This document shows positions 39,599 to 50,766 of a DNA stretch of 64,000 nucleotides, piece after piece. Position 1 is the stretch's first letter; the number at the start of each line of letters is the position of its first letter. The DNA is from Dimorphilus gyrociliatus (Eukaryota > Annelida > Polychaeta > Dinophilidae), in assembly GCA_904063045.1 (NCBI GenBank), contig CAJFCJ010000024.1, forward strand, positions 1-64,000, given 5' to 3'. The notes under the pieces are model-generated. The model saw only the letters and a program-made list of their open reading frames with translations, did not search any database and was not told where the DNA came from. The position numbers and the translations under genes are program-made.

Positions 39599-42068
39599 TC
39601 ACAAGATTTGACTATTGATTACAAATTCAGAGCGGAAACTCTGAATTGCCTGGGCAACTTGCTTGGGATCGTCTATAGCAAGCGAATGTCCGGCTTCGCC
39701 AATGATATCTACTCTCCTACAATCCGTTAATAAGTCACGTAACTGTAACGCCCCAGAAACGTGGAACAACTCATCCTCTTCTCCCCAAATTATGGAAACT
39801 GGTTGGCGTAAACTGTTGAAAACGTTTTGCATACGAATATCTTGCTCTTCTTTCACAACGCTCTCGAACAGTTCCCTAAGGAATGGCTTGTAACGCTTCT
39901 GATCCTGAAGTAAGGCATAGGCTACCGTATCAGATATTACCTTGTTATAGCTAGAAAAGAGTAAGAAACAGAGAGGATTTAATAAATTTTAGTTAGCTTA
40001 AGTAAAAAGCATCTTACAGAAAAATAAGTGTAACATGCTAAAAATTTTACAAGGACAAGTATCAATTTATACAAAATACACCATTAGCAATTGTCGTCAA
40101 TGACTACGAGTTCGACAAAAATACGATGACAAACAAAAAAACAAATAAATAGGAAGTTAAAAAAAGAAAGAAAAAGAAAAAGAAAAGAGAGAAAATATTA
40201 ATATTTTCCTTTCTATTAAACTTATTGCTCCACTTTAAACAAACTATTAATTATCGAGCCAGTCGTTGTATAATTTCTATAGGCTTAAGAAATAAAAGAA
40301 AGTATAAGGAGGGTAAAAAAGAAGAAAGAAAAAATAAAAACAAGGGGTAACTTTTGGGAATTTATTGCAAATTTATTATGAGTCTAAAGCATAATGCCAT
40401 AAATAATTTCTGTTCATGTGAAAAATCTCCTATGAAAATCACGATTAGCGAAACGTTTAAAGCATAAAATTAACTTAGCCTATAGTAATTTCCATTCTTA
40501 GACTATAGTTTAATAATATTACGTCACCTTTTGTATAAAGTTATTTTTACAATTTCCTTTATATCTTGCACGCTTTCTGCAATAAATAAACACCGTTTGT
40601 CATCAAAGACCTGCAAATAACAGGATATAATATACAATATAGAGTACATAAATATGTAGTATATAAATATATATATATAAGAACAGATTACACAGCAAGA
40701 GAAATCTGTCATATCAACAAATTAGTAATTTTAATAATTATTAATAGTATAGTTTAGATACCAGTTTATTCTATCTATAAATATTATAAACCTGCTTTTG
40801 AAAATTTGTTTCAATCGGAGTCCTCATTCCAGGGCAAATTAAGGTTATTAATTTAATTTTTTCTGAGTATTGATTGGCAAAGAGAGCAGTTAAAGTTCCA
40901 CCAAGACTCACTCCAATTAGATGAACTGGTTTATTATTATGAATACAGTTTAGGAAATCATCTATCCTCCTTGTCATATATAATAGGCCTAGAGAGAACA
41001 AAATAATCCTATTCTTATTTAATTAATATTTTTTGGAAGGTTTTTCATATTTTGTACGTAATAATAAGAAAGAAAAAAAAGAGGAAGAATTTCTATCATA
41101 ATAGAAGGCTGTTAAATTAAAGTTTCAAGTTACAATCGTATTTTGTCAACTCTTTATGGAGGAATATTATGACTATTCATCCCATTAGGAATATCATGTA
41201 TTAGAAAACATGATAGTCAACTTCTCTTTATACATATGGCTATCATTTTTGTCATTATCTTCATTGTTATCATTATAATCGTCATCATCAGAATTAGGCG
41301 TCGTAGCTATGATTCTAGTTTTAATTAAGATTGTGATCTCTAAAATATTTTCTCTTCTTTTCCTTTATGTCTTTTTTATAGCCTCAATCTCTTCCTCCCC
41401 CCTCCTCCCACCCCCTTCAATCACGTTTTTTTACCCTATTGTTATGACTTATTCTTAATTAATTTTTTGTTCGTTAGGCCTAACCTTCTTCCTTAACTTG
41501 CTGTAAGTCTGAGGGTATATCCGTCGAGCCATGCCCAGGTATGTCCAAAAGTATAATGTGTGTTTCGGATGGAAAATACTGAACAATTGGCAGCCACCAC
41601 TCTTTACTAGAAGAGAAGCCGTGCAAGAAAACAATAGTCGCTTCTCTTCCGACTATTCCACGTTCAGCGTAACAAAATTTCATTCCATTTGCATTGACGT
41701 ATCGAACATTCATTCCCGCTTTAAAAAGGGCGAAACGCACGAGTAGTTTTAAACCTAAATTTAGAATTAAACGATAATTCTGAGTTATTAATATAACCAA
41801 TTAATTTTAACTTCACAAAAAAATAGCTCAAGTACGCCATCTATCATATTTTAAGAAAATATTTATAACCATATACGTTATTATACTATATATACTGTAC
41901 TGTATACTGTAAATATATCTAATTCTTTAACAATCTCTTCACGCAAAAAACAATGATATTTTTACAAAATATTAAATAAGATTTACCGATAATAGGCCTA
42001 AAATATTTCAACCATACTGTCAAGGAAGATCCAAAAAGGATGACACTAATGACAATGATTTCAATCAT
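39599..42068 (-). CDS. ABHD6: ABHD6-like monoacylglycerol lipase
   Basis: Five exons: 42,068-41,987, 41,754-41,485, 40,988-40,792, 40,610-40,528, 39,950-39,599; 327 residues against 337 in human ABHD6. The first exon encodes a hydrophobic N-terminal anchor (IEIIVISVILFGSSLTVWL). The alpha/beta-hydrolase core begins with MNVRYVNANGMKFCYAERG and the oxyanion-side motif FLHGFSSSKEWW. The catalytic triad is Ser145 in GVSLGGT, Asp270 in WGEEDELF and His299 in EAGHSL. ABHD6 is a membrane-bound serine hydrolase that cleaves monoacylglycerols, including 2-arachidonoylglycerol, and lysophospholipids. The substrate here is inferred from the family. TAGGCCTA palindromes overlap the first coding exon, the donor of exon 2 and the acceptor of exon 3. 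Confidence 0.92.
39951..40527 (-). other. fourth intron of the ABHD6-like gene
   Basis: About 0.58 kb; purine-rich tract around 40,150-40,200. No embedded gene seen. Confidence 0.6.
40989..41484 (-). other. second intron of the ABHD6-like gene
   Basis: About 0.5 kb; contains a CAT/ATC-rich patch (41,240-41,300) and a C-rich tract (41,390-41,425). No embedded gene seen. Confidence 0.6.
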
Positions 42069-42276
42069 ATCTATAAAAAAAAAGATAAACAAAAACTAAG
42101 CTTTTTTTTTTTAAATAAACAAAATATGATGATTTTTTTATATAATTGAATAAAATACATTAAAAATTAAGTGTTTTAGTCATAAAAATGTATTAATCGA
42201 AATATTTTTTTCTTCAAGGTTACTTTCTTTTTCAAGAAAAAACTTATATGCTTATATACATTTAGAAATTATACAC

Positions 42277-42279
<3 letters not shown>

Positions 42280-42313
<34 letters not shown>
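42280..42313. repeat. TA microsatellite
   Basis: About seventeen TA units between NUP62 and the ABHD6-like gene. Confidence 0.9.
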
Positions 42314-42317
<4 letters not shown>

Positions 42318-42425
42318 TCTGTATATAATCTATAGAAATATACATATATGTATACATTATATATATTGAATGTGAAGATATCTGTTGGACAAAAATTAGC
42401 AAACTTTTAGTCGCTTTAAAAAAAA

Positions 42426-44281
42426 CTAATCCCGGAATTGTCGATTTGCAGTCATTTCGTGCATTTTCTTCTTCTCTTCTAATCTTTTAGTTAATTCCTC
42501 AACTTTTCTATTTAAAGATCCAGTGCTTGTATCAATCCATTGCAGTGAGTCAGTGTGGGTATTTAAAATTTGGGTAATTTGAGATATCGTATCTGGTTTG
42601 TCACCGTCTACACGGGGGAGGCTCATTCTGTTAACATATTCAATTATTTCTTTTAAATCATCATGCATTCCTTTCATTCTGATTCCAACTTTTTCGGCCA
42701 TTTTGTAAGTAACTTCTCTCTCTTCATCGGCATGTTGACGATGCTCAACAGGCTGAAGACGCTCAATTTCTTCTTCCATTGGTTTAAGTAGGTCGTCCAG
42801 TTCTTTCTGAGACGTTAGCATTGTATCAAGCTCTTTTGACAATTCAGTTTGTTCATTCTTGACTAACTCAACATCAGAGTGCAATTTACTGACTTCGTCT
42901 CCACTTTCCATAAGCATACGATCCCAACCATTGATCTCTGTAGCTTGTTGTAAAAATGCCTTCTCCATTTCTTCCAAATCAACATTCCACTTATTTAAAG
43001 TATTTTCTAGTTGTTTGTAAGTCATGTTGACTGTACTTTCGGTTGTGGTCGTTTCATTTGCCCCAGAGGTTGCTGGTTTGCTTACAGGCAAAGAAATTGT
43101 TCCCAATCCAGTTGGCATAGAAACTCCAGTACCAGTTGTCACTGGTTTGACCGCACTAATTCCAGTTAATCCAGTTGTGCTTGTAGCATCTGATGTAGTT
43201 TTAGCTACAGTGGGTAATGAAATTCCACCTAAGCTTTTAGGTGTACCAGCCGCTGGATCTGCTGGCTTAGTTGCATCAGCAGTCGATGTTGATGGCTTTG
43301 TTCCAAGTAATGAAAATCCAGTTGCTCCTGCTGGTGCTGCTGAAATGTCACAATATTCTTCAATATGCTTAATTTGTCATAAAAATTCAAACCTGCTGGC
43401 TTTCCCAATCCTAAGTTTAGTCCAGTATTGGCAGTAGAGGCTTGAGTTTGGTTGAAATTGAAAGCTGGAGGAGGCGCGGAAGCAGTTGTAGCTTGAGGTG
43501 TAAATTTGATACTTGTCGCGGGTCCCGATGAAGCCAAAGTTGCACCAAAATTAAAACCTGAGGTTGCCCCTGCAGTCGCTCCCGCCGATGATGTTGCAAT
43601 TGCCGAAGATGCCGATGATATAGTGCTTGCGGAAGATACCAATGTCGTTGGAGCTGCTTTTTGACCAAAACCAAATCCAGCTGATGCTGTTGTAGGTGCT
43701 GCTAATTGACCTAAAGTTGGAAATCCTGACGATTGACTCAATGCTGAAGCTGCTGGCTGACCTGAACCTGAAGCTGCTACCTGACCAAAAGCAGGAGGAG
43801 CATTAGATACTGTTCCAGCAGGAGCAGTAGATACCGTTCCAGCAGGTGCTTGACCGAAAGAAAATCCTGTTGTTCCACCTAACTTGGGTGCACCAGCATT
43901 TGCAGCTCCGAAAGTGAATCCAGTCTGGGCTGATGATACATTAGCCGCAGAAGCACTAGCAGCGGAGGTACTAACAGATGGTTGACCGAAATTGAAACCT
44001 GTAGAGGATGATGTGGTGGCTGCGCCGAATGAGAAACCTTTGTTCGCTGGTGCAGCATTAGATGGCTGACCGAAATTGAAACCAGACGATGCTGATGTTG
44101 TTGCAGCCGCCTGACTGAAATTAAAAGATGGTGCAGGATTTGTATTAGTGGTAGTGGCTGGTTTTTGGTTACTGAAGCCAAAATTAAATCCACTAGACGG
44201 AGTACCTAAATGATTAAGTTACGATTAGATTTTTGGAATTAATTATCAAAATTAAAAGTTATTACCTGTGCCAAAGCTCAT
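42426..44281 (-). CDS. NUP62: nucleoporin p62
   Basis: Three exons: 44,281-44,266 (only 16 coding bases), 44,205-43,393 and 43,339-42,426; 580 residues against 522 in human. The N-terminal two thirds are low complexity, rich in Thr, Ser, Ala and Pro, with FG repeats such as GFNFG, GFSFG, GFTFG and GFGFG, which form the permeability barrier and bind transport receptors. The C-terminal third is the conserved coiled-coil domain, beginning MTYKQLENTLNKWNVDLEEM and including FLQQATEINGWDRML, QKELDDLLKPME and HADEERE. In animals this domain assembles with NUP54 and NUP58 in the central channel of the nuclear pore. The third-exon acceptor is a CAGCAG tandem. Confidence 0.95.
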
Positions 44282-44620
44282 ATTAACGTTTCAAATACGG
44301 CACTCGGTAAAAGCGATAATAAAACACAAAATGGCTGATACCGGACACCACGTTCAGGATTAAACATACGAACAATTATTGTCCTCAACTCATTTTTGAT
44401 GAGCCTTTTCGTCTAAGTCAAATATCTAGTCTCATAAGTTTTGTTGAATATATGGATAGACACTTATCAAATAAGAGATCAGTCACGTAATCTTATATTC
44501 AAATATATAGACACTCACTGTTTTTGGATAAACCTTATAGTGTACTCTCATATGGGCGATAATATGATTCAAAATTAAAATCCTACTTTGCAGACGTTCA
44601 ATAAATACGAAAAAAATATA
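44282..44620. promoter_or_regulatory. divergent intergenic region between NUP62 and a small membrane protein gene
   Basis: About 340 bases between two start codons on opposite strands, so probably a shared bidirectional promoter region. No specific element recognised. Confidence 0.4.
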
Positions 44621-45344
44621 ATGATAGAAAACAGTACTAGCACTACATCAGCATTTACTGAAAATATAACAGTAAATAATTCCACAACAATCAGGAATCC
44701 AACGCATATATCTGGCTTGTATATATTTGGAATTTTTGTTGCTGCTGTTGCTATTGTAGCTTTAATTGTACTTGTGGTGAGTAAATTCATCGTGACGCCC
44801 AAGTTATTACTAACTAAAAAATTTTATAATCCACAGGCTGTGTTGCTATTTAAGCGATTAAGATTAAGAAGACTTAGACATCATTTGATGCCTGTTTACA
44901 ATTTCGAAGCGGGTGAAGAAGCTGATTATTGGGAAGATCAATTATTGGACCATGATGCCACAACTACCGCATTTCACAATCAAACTTCCGTCGCTAACAG
45001 ACAGCTTCGTTTAAAGGTAAAATGGCTTTTATATTAAAAACTTGATTTTAACTAGTGTATAAAAAGAAGAAAATTAATAGACGTAAAGTAAAGAGACGTA
45101 AAGTAAAAGAAGAATAACCATACTATTAAACAAAGGAAACAATTTATTTAATCCCTTCTAGAAATTAATACGTTTAAAATCTATATCCTATACATTTTTA
45201 TCCTTTGAGTTTAATACCTTAATGAGTAGTATCGATCTAGTATAAAAGAATAATTAAAAATATATTTTTTCGCAGGTTCCGTCAAGTCCGAGCCAGAGCC
45301 CTAAATTAAAGTTCTTCCCTCAGCCAGATACTCCTGGTGAATGA
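44621..45344 (+). CDS. small single-pass membrane protein, C3orf18/SMIM29 family
   Basis: Three exons: 44,621-44,776, 44,837-45,016, 45,276-45,344; 134 residues. The N-terminus is Thr/Ser/Asn-rich with several N-glycosylation sequons (NSTS, NITV, NNST), so probably extracytosolic. One membrane helix follows (about 33-52). After it come basic residues and the family hallmark LRRLRHHLMPVYNFE, then an acidic segment. Vertebrate C3orf18 and SMIM29 share the RLRHxLxPxY sequence after a single helix; their function is unknown. The first intron (60 bases) has no stop and is a multiple of three, so retaining it would insert 20 residues right after the helix. I place the start at the first in-frame ATG. 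Confidence 0.85.
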
Positions 45345-47196
45345 GAAAACTTGATTAGCTATATAGATATTTAATTGACAATGTTTTTGTGGCTCATACT
45401 TTATACACTCTTTCTCTCTCTCTCTATCTCTCTCTCTCTATATATATATATATATACATATATATATACATTTCTTGTTTCTAGTGTTATATTTTCTCCC
45501 TCACTCTGTTGTGTTCGGTATCCTGGAAATCTGATTTTTTTTTCTTTTGTATTGCAAACACAAAACTAAAAATTATTGAGAGGAAAAGCCGTCTTCTCAC
45601 ATATATAAAAAAGTATTCAATTGCTATCTAATACGTATATAATTATTACTATCTTGTACAGTACATTTGTATATATAATTATGTTGTCGATGTTTGCCGA
45701 AAGTACAGCTATAAATGAGCATTTATTAGGCCTAGACCTGTGATAGAAGGCATCTAGTCAATAATCTGCAATTTATGATACAATATCAAAAACCCGTTTT
45801 CGTGTCATACTGCATGTAAAAAGTTATTCCAAAATTTCAATGTTTCATGGATTGAATATAATTTTTACTACTTTAAACGTTTTTGTGTTTTTTTTTTCAT
45901 TTAGAAGTATAAAAAAGAGAGAATAATCAATAACATCTCCAATATATTTACTTTGAAATAAACATCAAACATAAAATTATATGTTAATTTTCTTTTATGA
46001 AATCTTCTTTTCTTTCTCCTTTCAATCTCCTATTTCTCTTATTTCTTTACTTCTCCTTAGTTTTGACAATTCTTTAAAATATTTTTAAGCAAGGAACGTT
46101 TGGAATAGTGAAATGTTTATTCGATTTATTCTATTGGTACAAAGATTTATTCTATTACAAGATTAGTTTACAATTTAAAATGTTTTACTGTGTTTTAGAA
46201 TATTATCAGAACAGTATGTATATTACTATTACAAAAGAATATATATAATTATACATTATTTGAAAAAACAAACGTTATAATTTGAGATCAGAGAGAGAGA
46301 GGGAGAGGGGAATGAGAAGACAGACACGAATGCATCATATTGCAAATTAGGTTTCTTTTGTTGTTAATTTTATGCGAAATATTCAAAAAGAGTTTAAAAT
46401 ATAGTTAATTATAAATATTGATTTTATTCAATCGTAATTTGTTCAATTAATCAACATTCAACAACTTTTCATATTGAATTATATAAAAACCGAAAATTCA
46501 ATTAGTAAATTTTTACAGTTATTAACAAGTATAGGGTAATTCTAGTATGAGGAAATTCGCCGCTCTCACTCAATCTCCGGTCTCTCTTCCGAAGGCAATG
46601 CGAAAAAAAATTTATATTATTTCTTCCTCCTCTGTTCTAAGTTTGGTCATATGGGATTGTTCATCGACGGAAGAAGATTTCGTTACGTAGATGTATCGAT
46701 TCTTTTTCCTAGTTTTTAGCTATTCGCCTTTAGCTGACATTTATCGTATTTCAGCTTAATTTAGTTTTATAGACGCTGTACAAAGTATAGTGGCGTCTAT
46801 ACAACTGAATTAAGCTGAAAAAAAAATTTTACATAGTGATTTCTTAGTAAATACAACGATTTATACTAGTCAATGATTCTGTCTAATTATCGACGCATCA
46901 ATATACATCAGGCTTAAAAGTATGATTATTCAGTTTTTTTTATACAATTACCCTACTTTCCTTCCTGCATATATAAATATACTCTATTCTCTATGTACTG
47001 AACGTTCTATATATCAACAGTATATATATATATATATATGTATATACCACAAACACTATACATTTAAATTGATTTATTTTCATACGAAGTATTCATTTAT
47101 GTCGTTTTTTTTGTTTTGAAATATAAACAAGTCTATTATACAGCGTTTATACATGAAGAGAAATATTAACAATGATTAGAAAAACGTAAACATTAA
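45345..47196. other. long intergenic region with a strong hairpin
   Basis: About 1.85 kb with no supported protein gene. It contains CT and TA repeats (45,410-45,470), a TAGGCCTA palindrome (45,727-45,734), a GA patch (46,288-46,320), the foldback at 46,749-46,820 and a TA run near 47,020. Confidence 0.5.
46749..46820. repeat. 28-bp inverted repeat / hairpin
   Basis: Arms at 46,749-46,776 and 46,793-46,820 pair over 28 positions with one U-C mismatch and one G-U wobble, around a 16-base loop. The size and imperfect pairing resemble a short pre-microRNA, but it could also be a foldback mobile-element relic. No known microRNA sequence is recognised in either arm. Confidence 0.7.
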
Positions 47197-50100
47197 CTAA
47201 AAAAATATAGCAATGGTAAATAAAATCGTAAGTAAATAAGGGACCGGTTGGATCGAGACACCTTTATTTACGTTATAGAGTTTTTCTTTAGCTTGAGCTG
47301 GGCTCGACCACGGATCTCCACGGATATACGCTTGAGGACAATCATCAACTGCAAATGATATGGTTAATTGATTCTACTCTTAACACGTTAAATGTATAAT
47401 GAATCACTCACAGAGCCTCTCGTTTTCCTCCAATAATAAATGTAAGGAAGCACCTAATTTTGGATCAGATGTTGATGATTTCATCTGTGGTCTGCATCTT
47501 GCTCCTGTAGACCTAGATAGTTTGATAAATCTCCAATCGGTTCTTTCATAATTCTAAAATGATAAATGTGAACGAATATTAGATTATATTGATTTATTAA
47601 GTTTAATATTTACCCAACAACGAAAGAACGAGACAGGATCTTCTTCATCGTATGTGATTAGATAAGAGTTCCAATTCTCGTCCCAGTGACCAATGCAGGT
47701 TAATTCTCTATCAGGTTCATCTAATAAATAATAAAAAACGTTTAACGATCAATCAATAGGAATATTCTGTTTTAGTAAAAGCTACCGTATTCTCCTATGG
47801 GCATTCCGATATGATCGACAGTCTCGCAATACTCGGCGTCAATTGCTATTTTATTGGCGTTATCATCGCAGGACTTGAATTCTGTGACGTATTTATCACA
47901 GGGAATAGAGTGACGAGGCCGTTCTATACAGAAAAAAGATTGATTTAAAAAGGAAAACGACTTATTCATTCTATAGAAAAGTAATGTAATATCCTTTTTT
48001 AGATATCTTTAAATTATTATTTACCAGTTATTCCCCTATATCTCGTTCTGTATTTTTCATTTTCGTTACCAATTTGTTTAAATTGGTACCTTCCACGAAT
48101 TGGACATAGAATTGGAACAGGAGGATTTACTAGAAATAAAAGTAATAAGAAAAATCAATGGTTAGTGTTTGGATGAAGAAATTGACTTGATTTATATATT
48201 TACAAACAAATATATGGGATATATTTTTAGAAACTTACATAAAAATGTATTATACATCCAATTAACGTCGTTTCTGTTAAAGGTAAAACTGGACCATGTA
48301 CAACCTAACCTAAATATCTTCTCATTATGTCTAGGATCTGCTCTTTCCATTTCGGTTAATCGATAAGGTCGACCTATGAAAGGTTCGAATTTGTTTTAGG
48401 TAATAGGATTTAAAAAAAAAACAACAATATATTCATAGCATATACTCTGTATTCTAGCTAATACATACCCATTCTCCATCTGATAACGCTATGATGTCTT
48501 GGAAGAAATTCAAAGCAAATGTAATCAACTTCGCTGAAAGAAGAATTTAAAAAAAAAATTAAGTAATCTCTCCACATTATTTGTCAATTTATCATTCAAG
48601 AATGGAAAAGTATAAAGATTACCATTTTCCTACGGTGATGGCTTGCATCAAATATCGATTGCCGCTAGTCATTTGACATATAAAATAGCTTTCTTTATAT
48701 GAATATTGGTCCAGCTTGGTCTTAAAATATATATGTGTAGAGTTGATTTGCACATCAACATCTTGCTCAGATTGATAGAACCTGTTGCGTTATTTTCATC
48801 AATTACAATTAATGAAAAGAAAATTGAAAATTTTACCAATTGCCAGTAAAATTCCTTGGCAAATTGCAACCAGGCTCTATGGGTCTTCCCACTCCAGCAA
48901 CGGGTTCCAATATAAGTCTGATAGGACCCTCATAAGGACTCTGTAATTGAGAACAATCCGCCCACCACGACATACTATATCTTATTCTATTATTCATTTC
49001 CTCTTGGTCAAATCTCGTCATCTATTGGAATCAAGAGAAAAAATAAGAGGGTTTTTTACTGTTGAACGCATTAGTTCTTTATTGCTAATCATACCATACA
49101 ACGAAATCTTTCTCTCCAAGGTTCCTTGGCTAACTCGGCAACTGCAGACCAAACATTACCATTTTTATCTGCCCAACTTCCTAAGCATTGAAATTCCACC
49201 CCTTTAATAGAGAAATATGCGTTATTGAATAAAAAACTATATAAAAATAAAAATTAATTAGTTAATTAATAACTAAACTAACGCTCATTTCGAGATGTCG
49301 ACACATCGTTACATCTTCCAAAATTCATATAAAAGATTTCGTTATCCTTGTATCTAGAACCAGGCTCTTGGCAAGCTTTTATTAAACTGCTCCTGGAATT
49401 ACAGATTCCTCCACCACCAATATCCATTTCGTATGTGAAATGAAACGTTCCTTCAAACGTATTTTTGCAGTTAACAACTACAAGCGTCTTTCCTAATAAT
49501 TTATTGACAAAGATTATAATTTATAATTCATAAAAACCACGGTTTTACATACTAAAGAAAGTGTTTACAGCTGATGTATCACTTAAATCTTTACAGCCCT
49601 CCTCAATAGATGGTTGATTTGAATATTTAATACAGTTGGCTGTTGAATATTAAAAGTTCTTTGGTAAATTTCTTTATCTATTAAATAATTCATACTCACT
49701 GGTTCTATATTGGATAATGTTTGGTGTCTTGTAAAACATGTCAAAGCATTGATAACACTTTTCAGTTCTGAAACCGGAAGGCATCAATAATATTTTGTAT
49801 TTTTCTTTGAAAGCAAAACGTTATTAATCATTAATATAAAAATATTTACCTGTTATACATTAAAATTCTACTATCGTGATTGCCGTTTGCGTCTGTTTCA
49901 TTATTATTCAATATATCTACACAATGTCCCCAAAATTTAGTCTTCCATCTTACCACGTCCGTTCCATCGCTTTCATCTTTTTCTCTCATGTCAATCAACC
50001 TAACCGATTTTTTAATTATTTATTAGAACTTATTTACTAAATAGGTTAAACCCATCGCAAAAAATACTCTAATTAGTACTTTAAGCTGTTGATATTTATA

Positions 50101-50472
50101 TACTTTATTATTAATTTATTCGTACCTGTCATTAATTGTTGTTTCAATATCGTTTCGACGTTCCATTGAGAAGTAATCTCCTCTAAATTGAGATGGTATT
50201 TTACACATCGATCTTCCGATGCCATCGCGCTCATTTATTACTTCTTCTTCCTGCCCTGAATTTTAAACGATTTATTAGTAAAATATCTGGAAAATTTACA
50301 ATAATGAGTAATATTCATCGCACAGGTGTGATATATTCGAAAAACAAAAATATGACAAACTAAGTCTTCTTAATCAAGATAAAGACTATTCTTAATTAAT
50401 ATTAATAACTTATTTACCTTTAATTATTGGTAAAACTAGAAAAATAGCTAAAATATAGAATTTTATCCTCAT
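47197..50472 (-). CDS. secreted, probably GPI-anchored DUF7042-family protein
   Basis: Sixteen exons on the minus strand, from 50,472-50,418 (signal peptide) to 47,348-47,197; the others start at 50,255, 49,999, 49,767, 49,639, 49,492, 49,201, 49,021, 48,781, 48,533, 48,373, 48,129, 47,923, 47,720 and 47,553. All phases close, 664 residues. The N-terminus MRIKFYILAIFLVLPIIKG is a signal peptide. Cysteine-rich modules of about 100-150 residues follow, each beginning with a C-x-(L/I)P-x-x-F-x-G pattern, for example MCKIPSQFRGDYFS and CNLPRNFTGNWF. This resembles the DUF7042/7043/7044 modules of protostome extracellular proteins of unknown function. The protein ends in a hydrophobic tail (YLLTILFTIAIFF) right at the stop, typical of a GPI-attachment signal. 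The exact ligand or role is unknown. Confidence 0.85.
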
Positions 50473-50766
50473 TCTACCTGTTCAAGCTTTTATCTGTTAT
50501 CGAAAATTTTAAGATAAGAAGTGCTAATAAAGCTAGGCGCCATCTACTGTACATTTGATACTAGGGATTATACAATATCTTATTAAACTTATATATAGTA
50601 TACACTGTATGTAAGTTTTCTTTATATGTTTGTAATTCATCAATTCTGTTCCAAACACGTGTTTTTGATAATAAAAAAATAAAATACGTTAGTCTTTTTC
50701 TTTTATTCAAGAATTAATTCAAAAGGAAAAAAACAAGAACTATTTATCTTAGTATTTAATAATTGA
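50473..50766. other. short intergenic gap
   Basis: AT-rich, between two same-strand genes; expected to hold the DUF7042-gene promoter and the P450 3' UTR. No feature seen. Confidence 0.5.
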
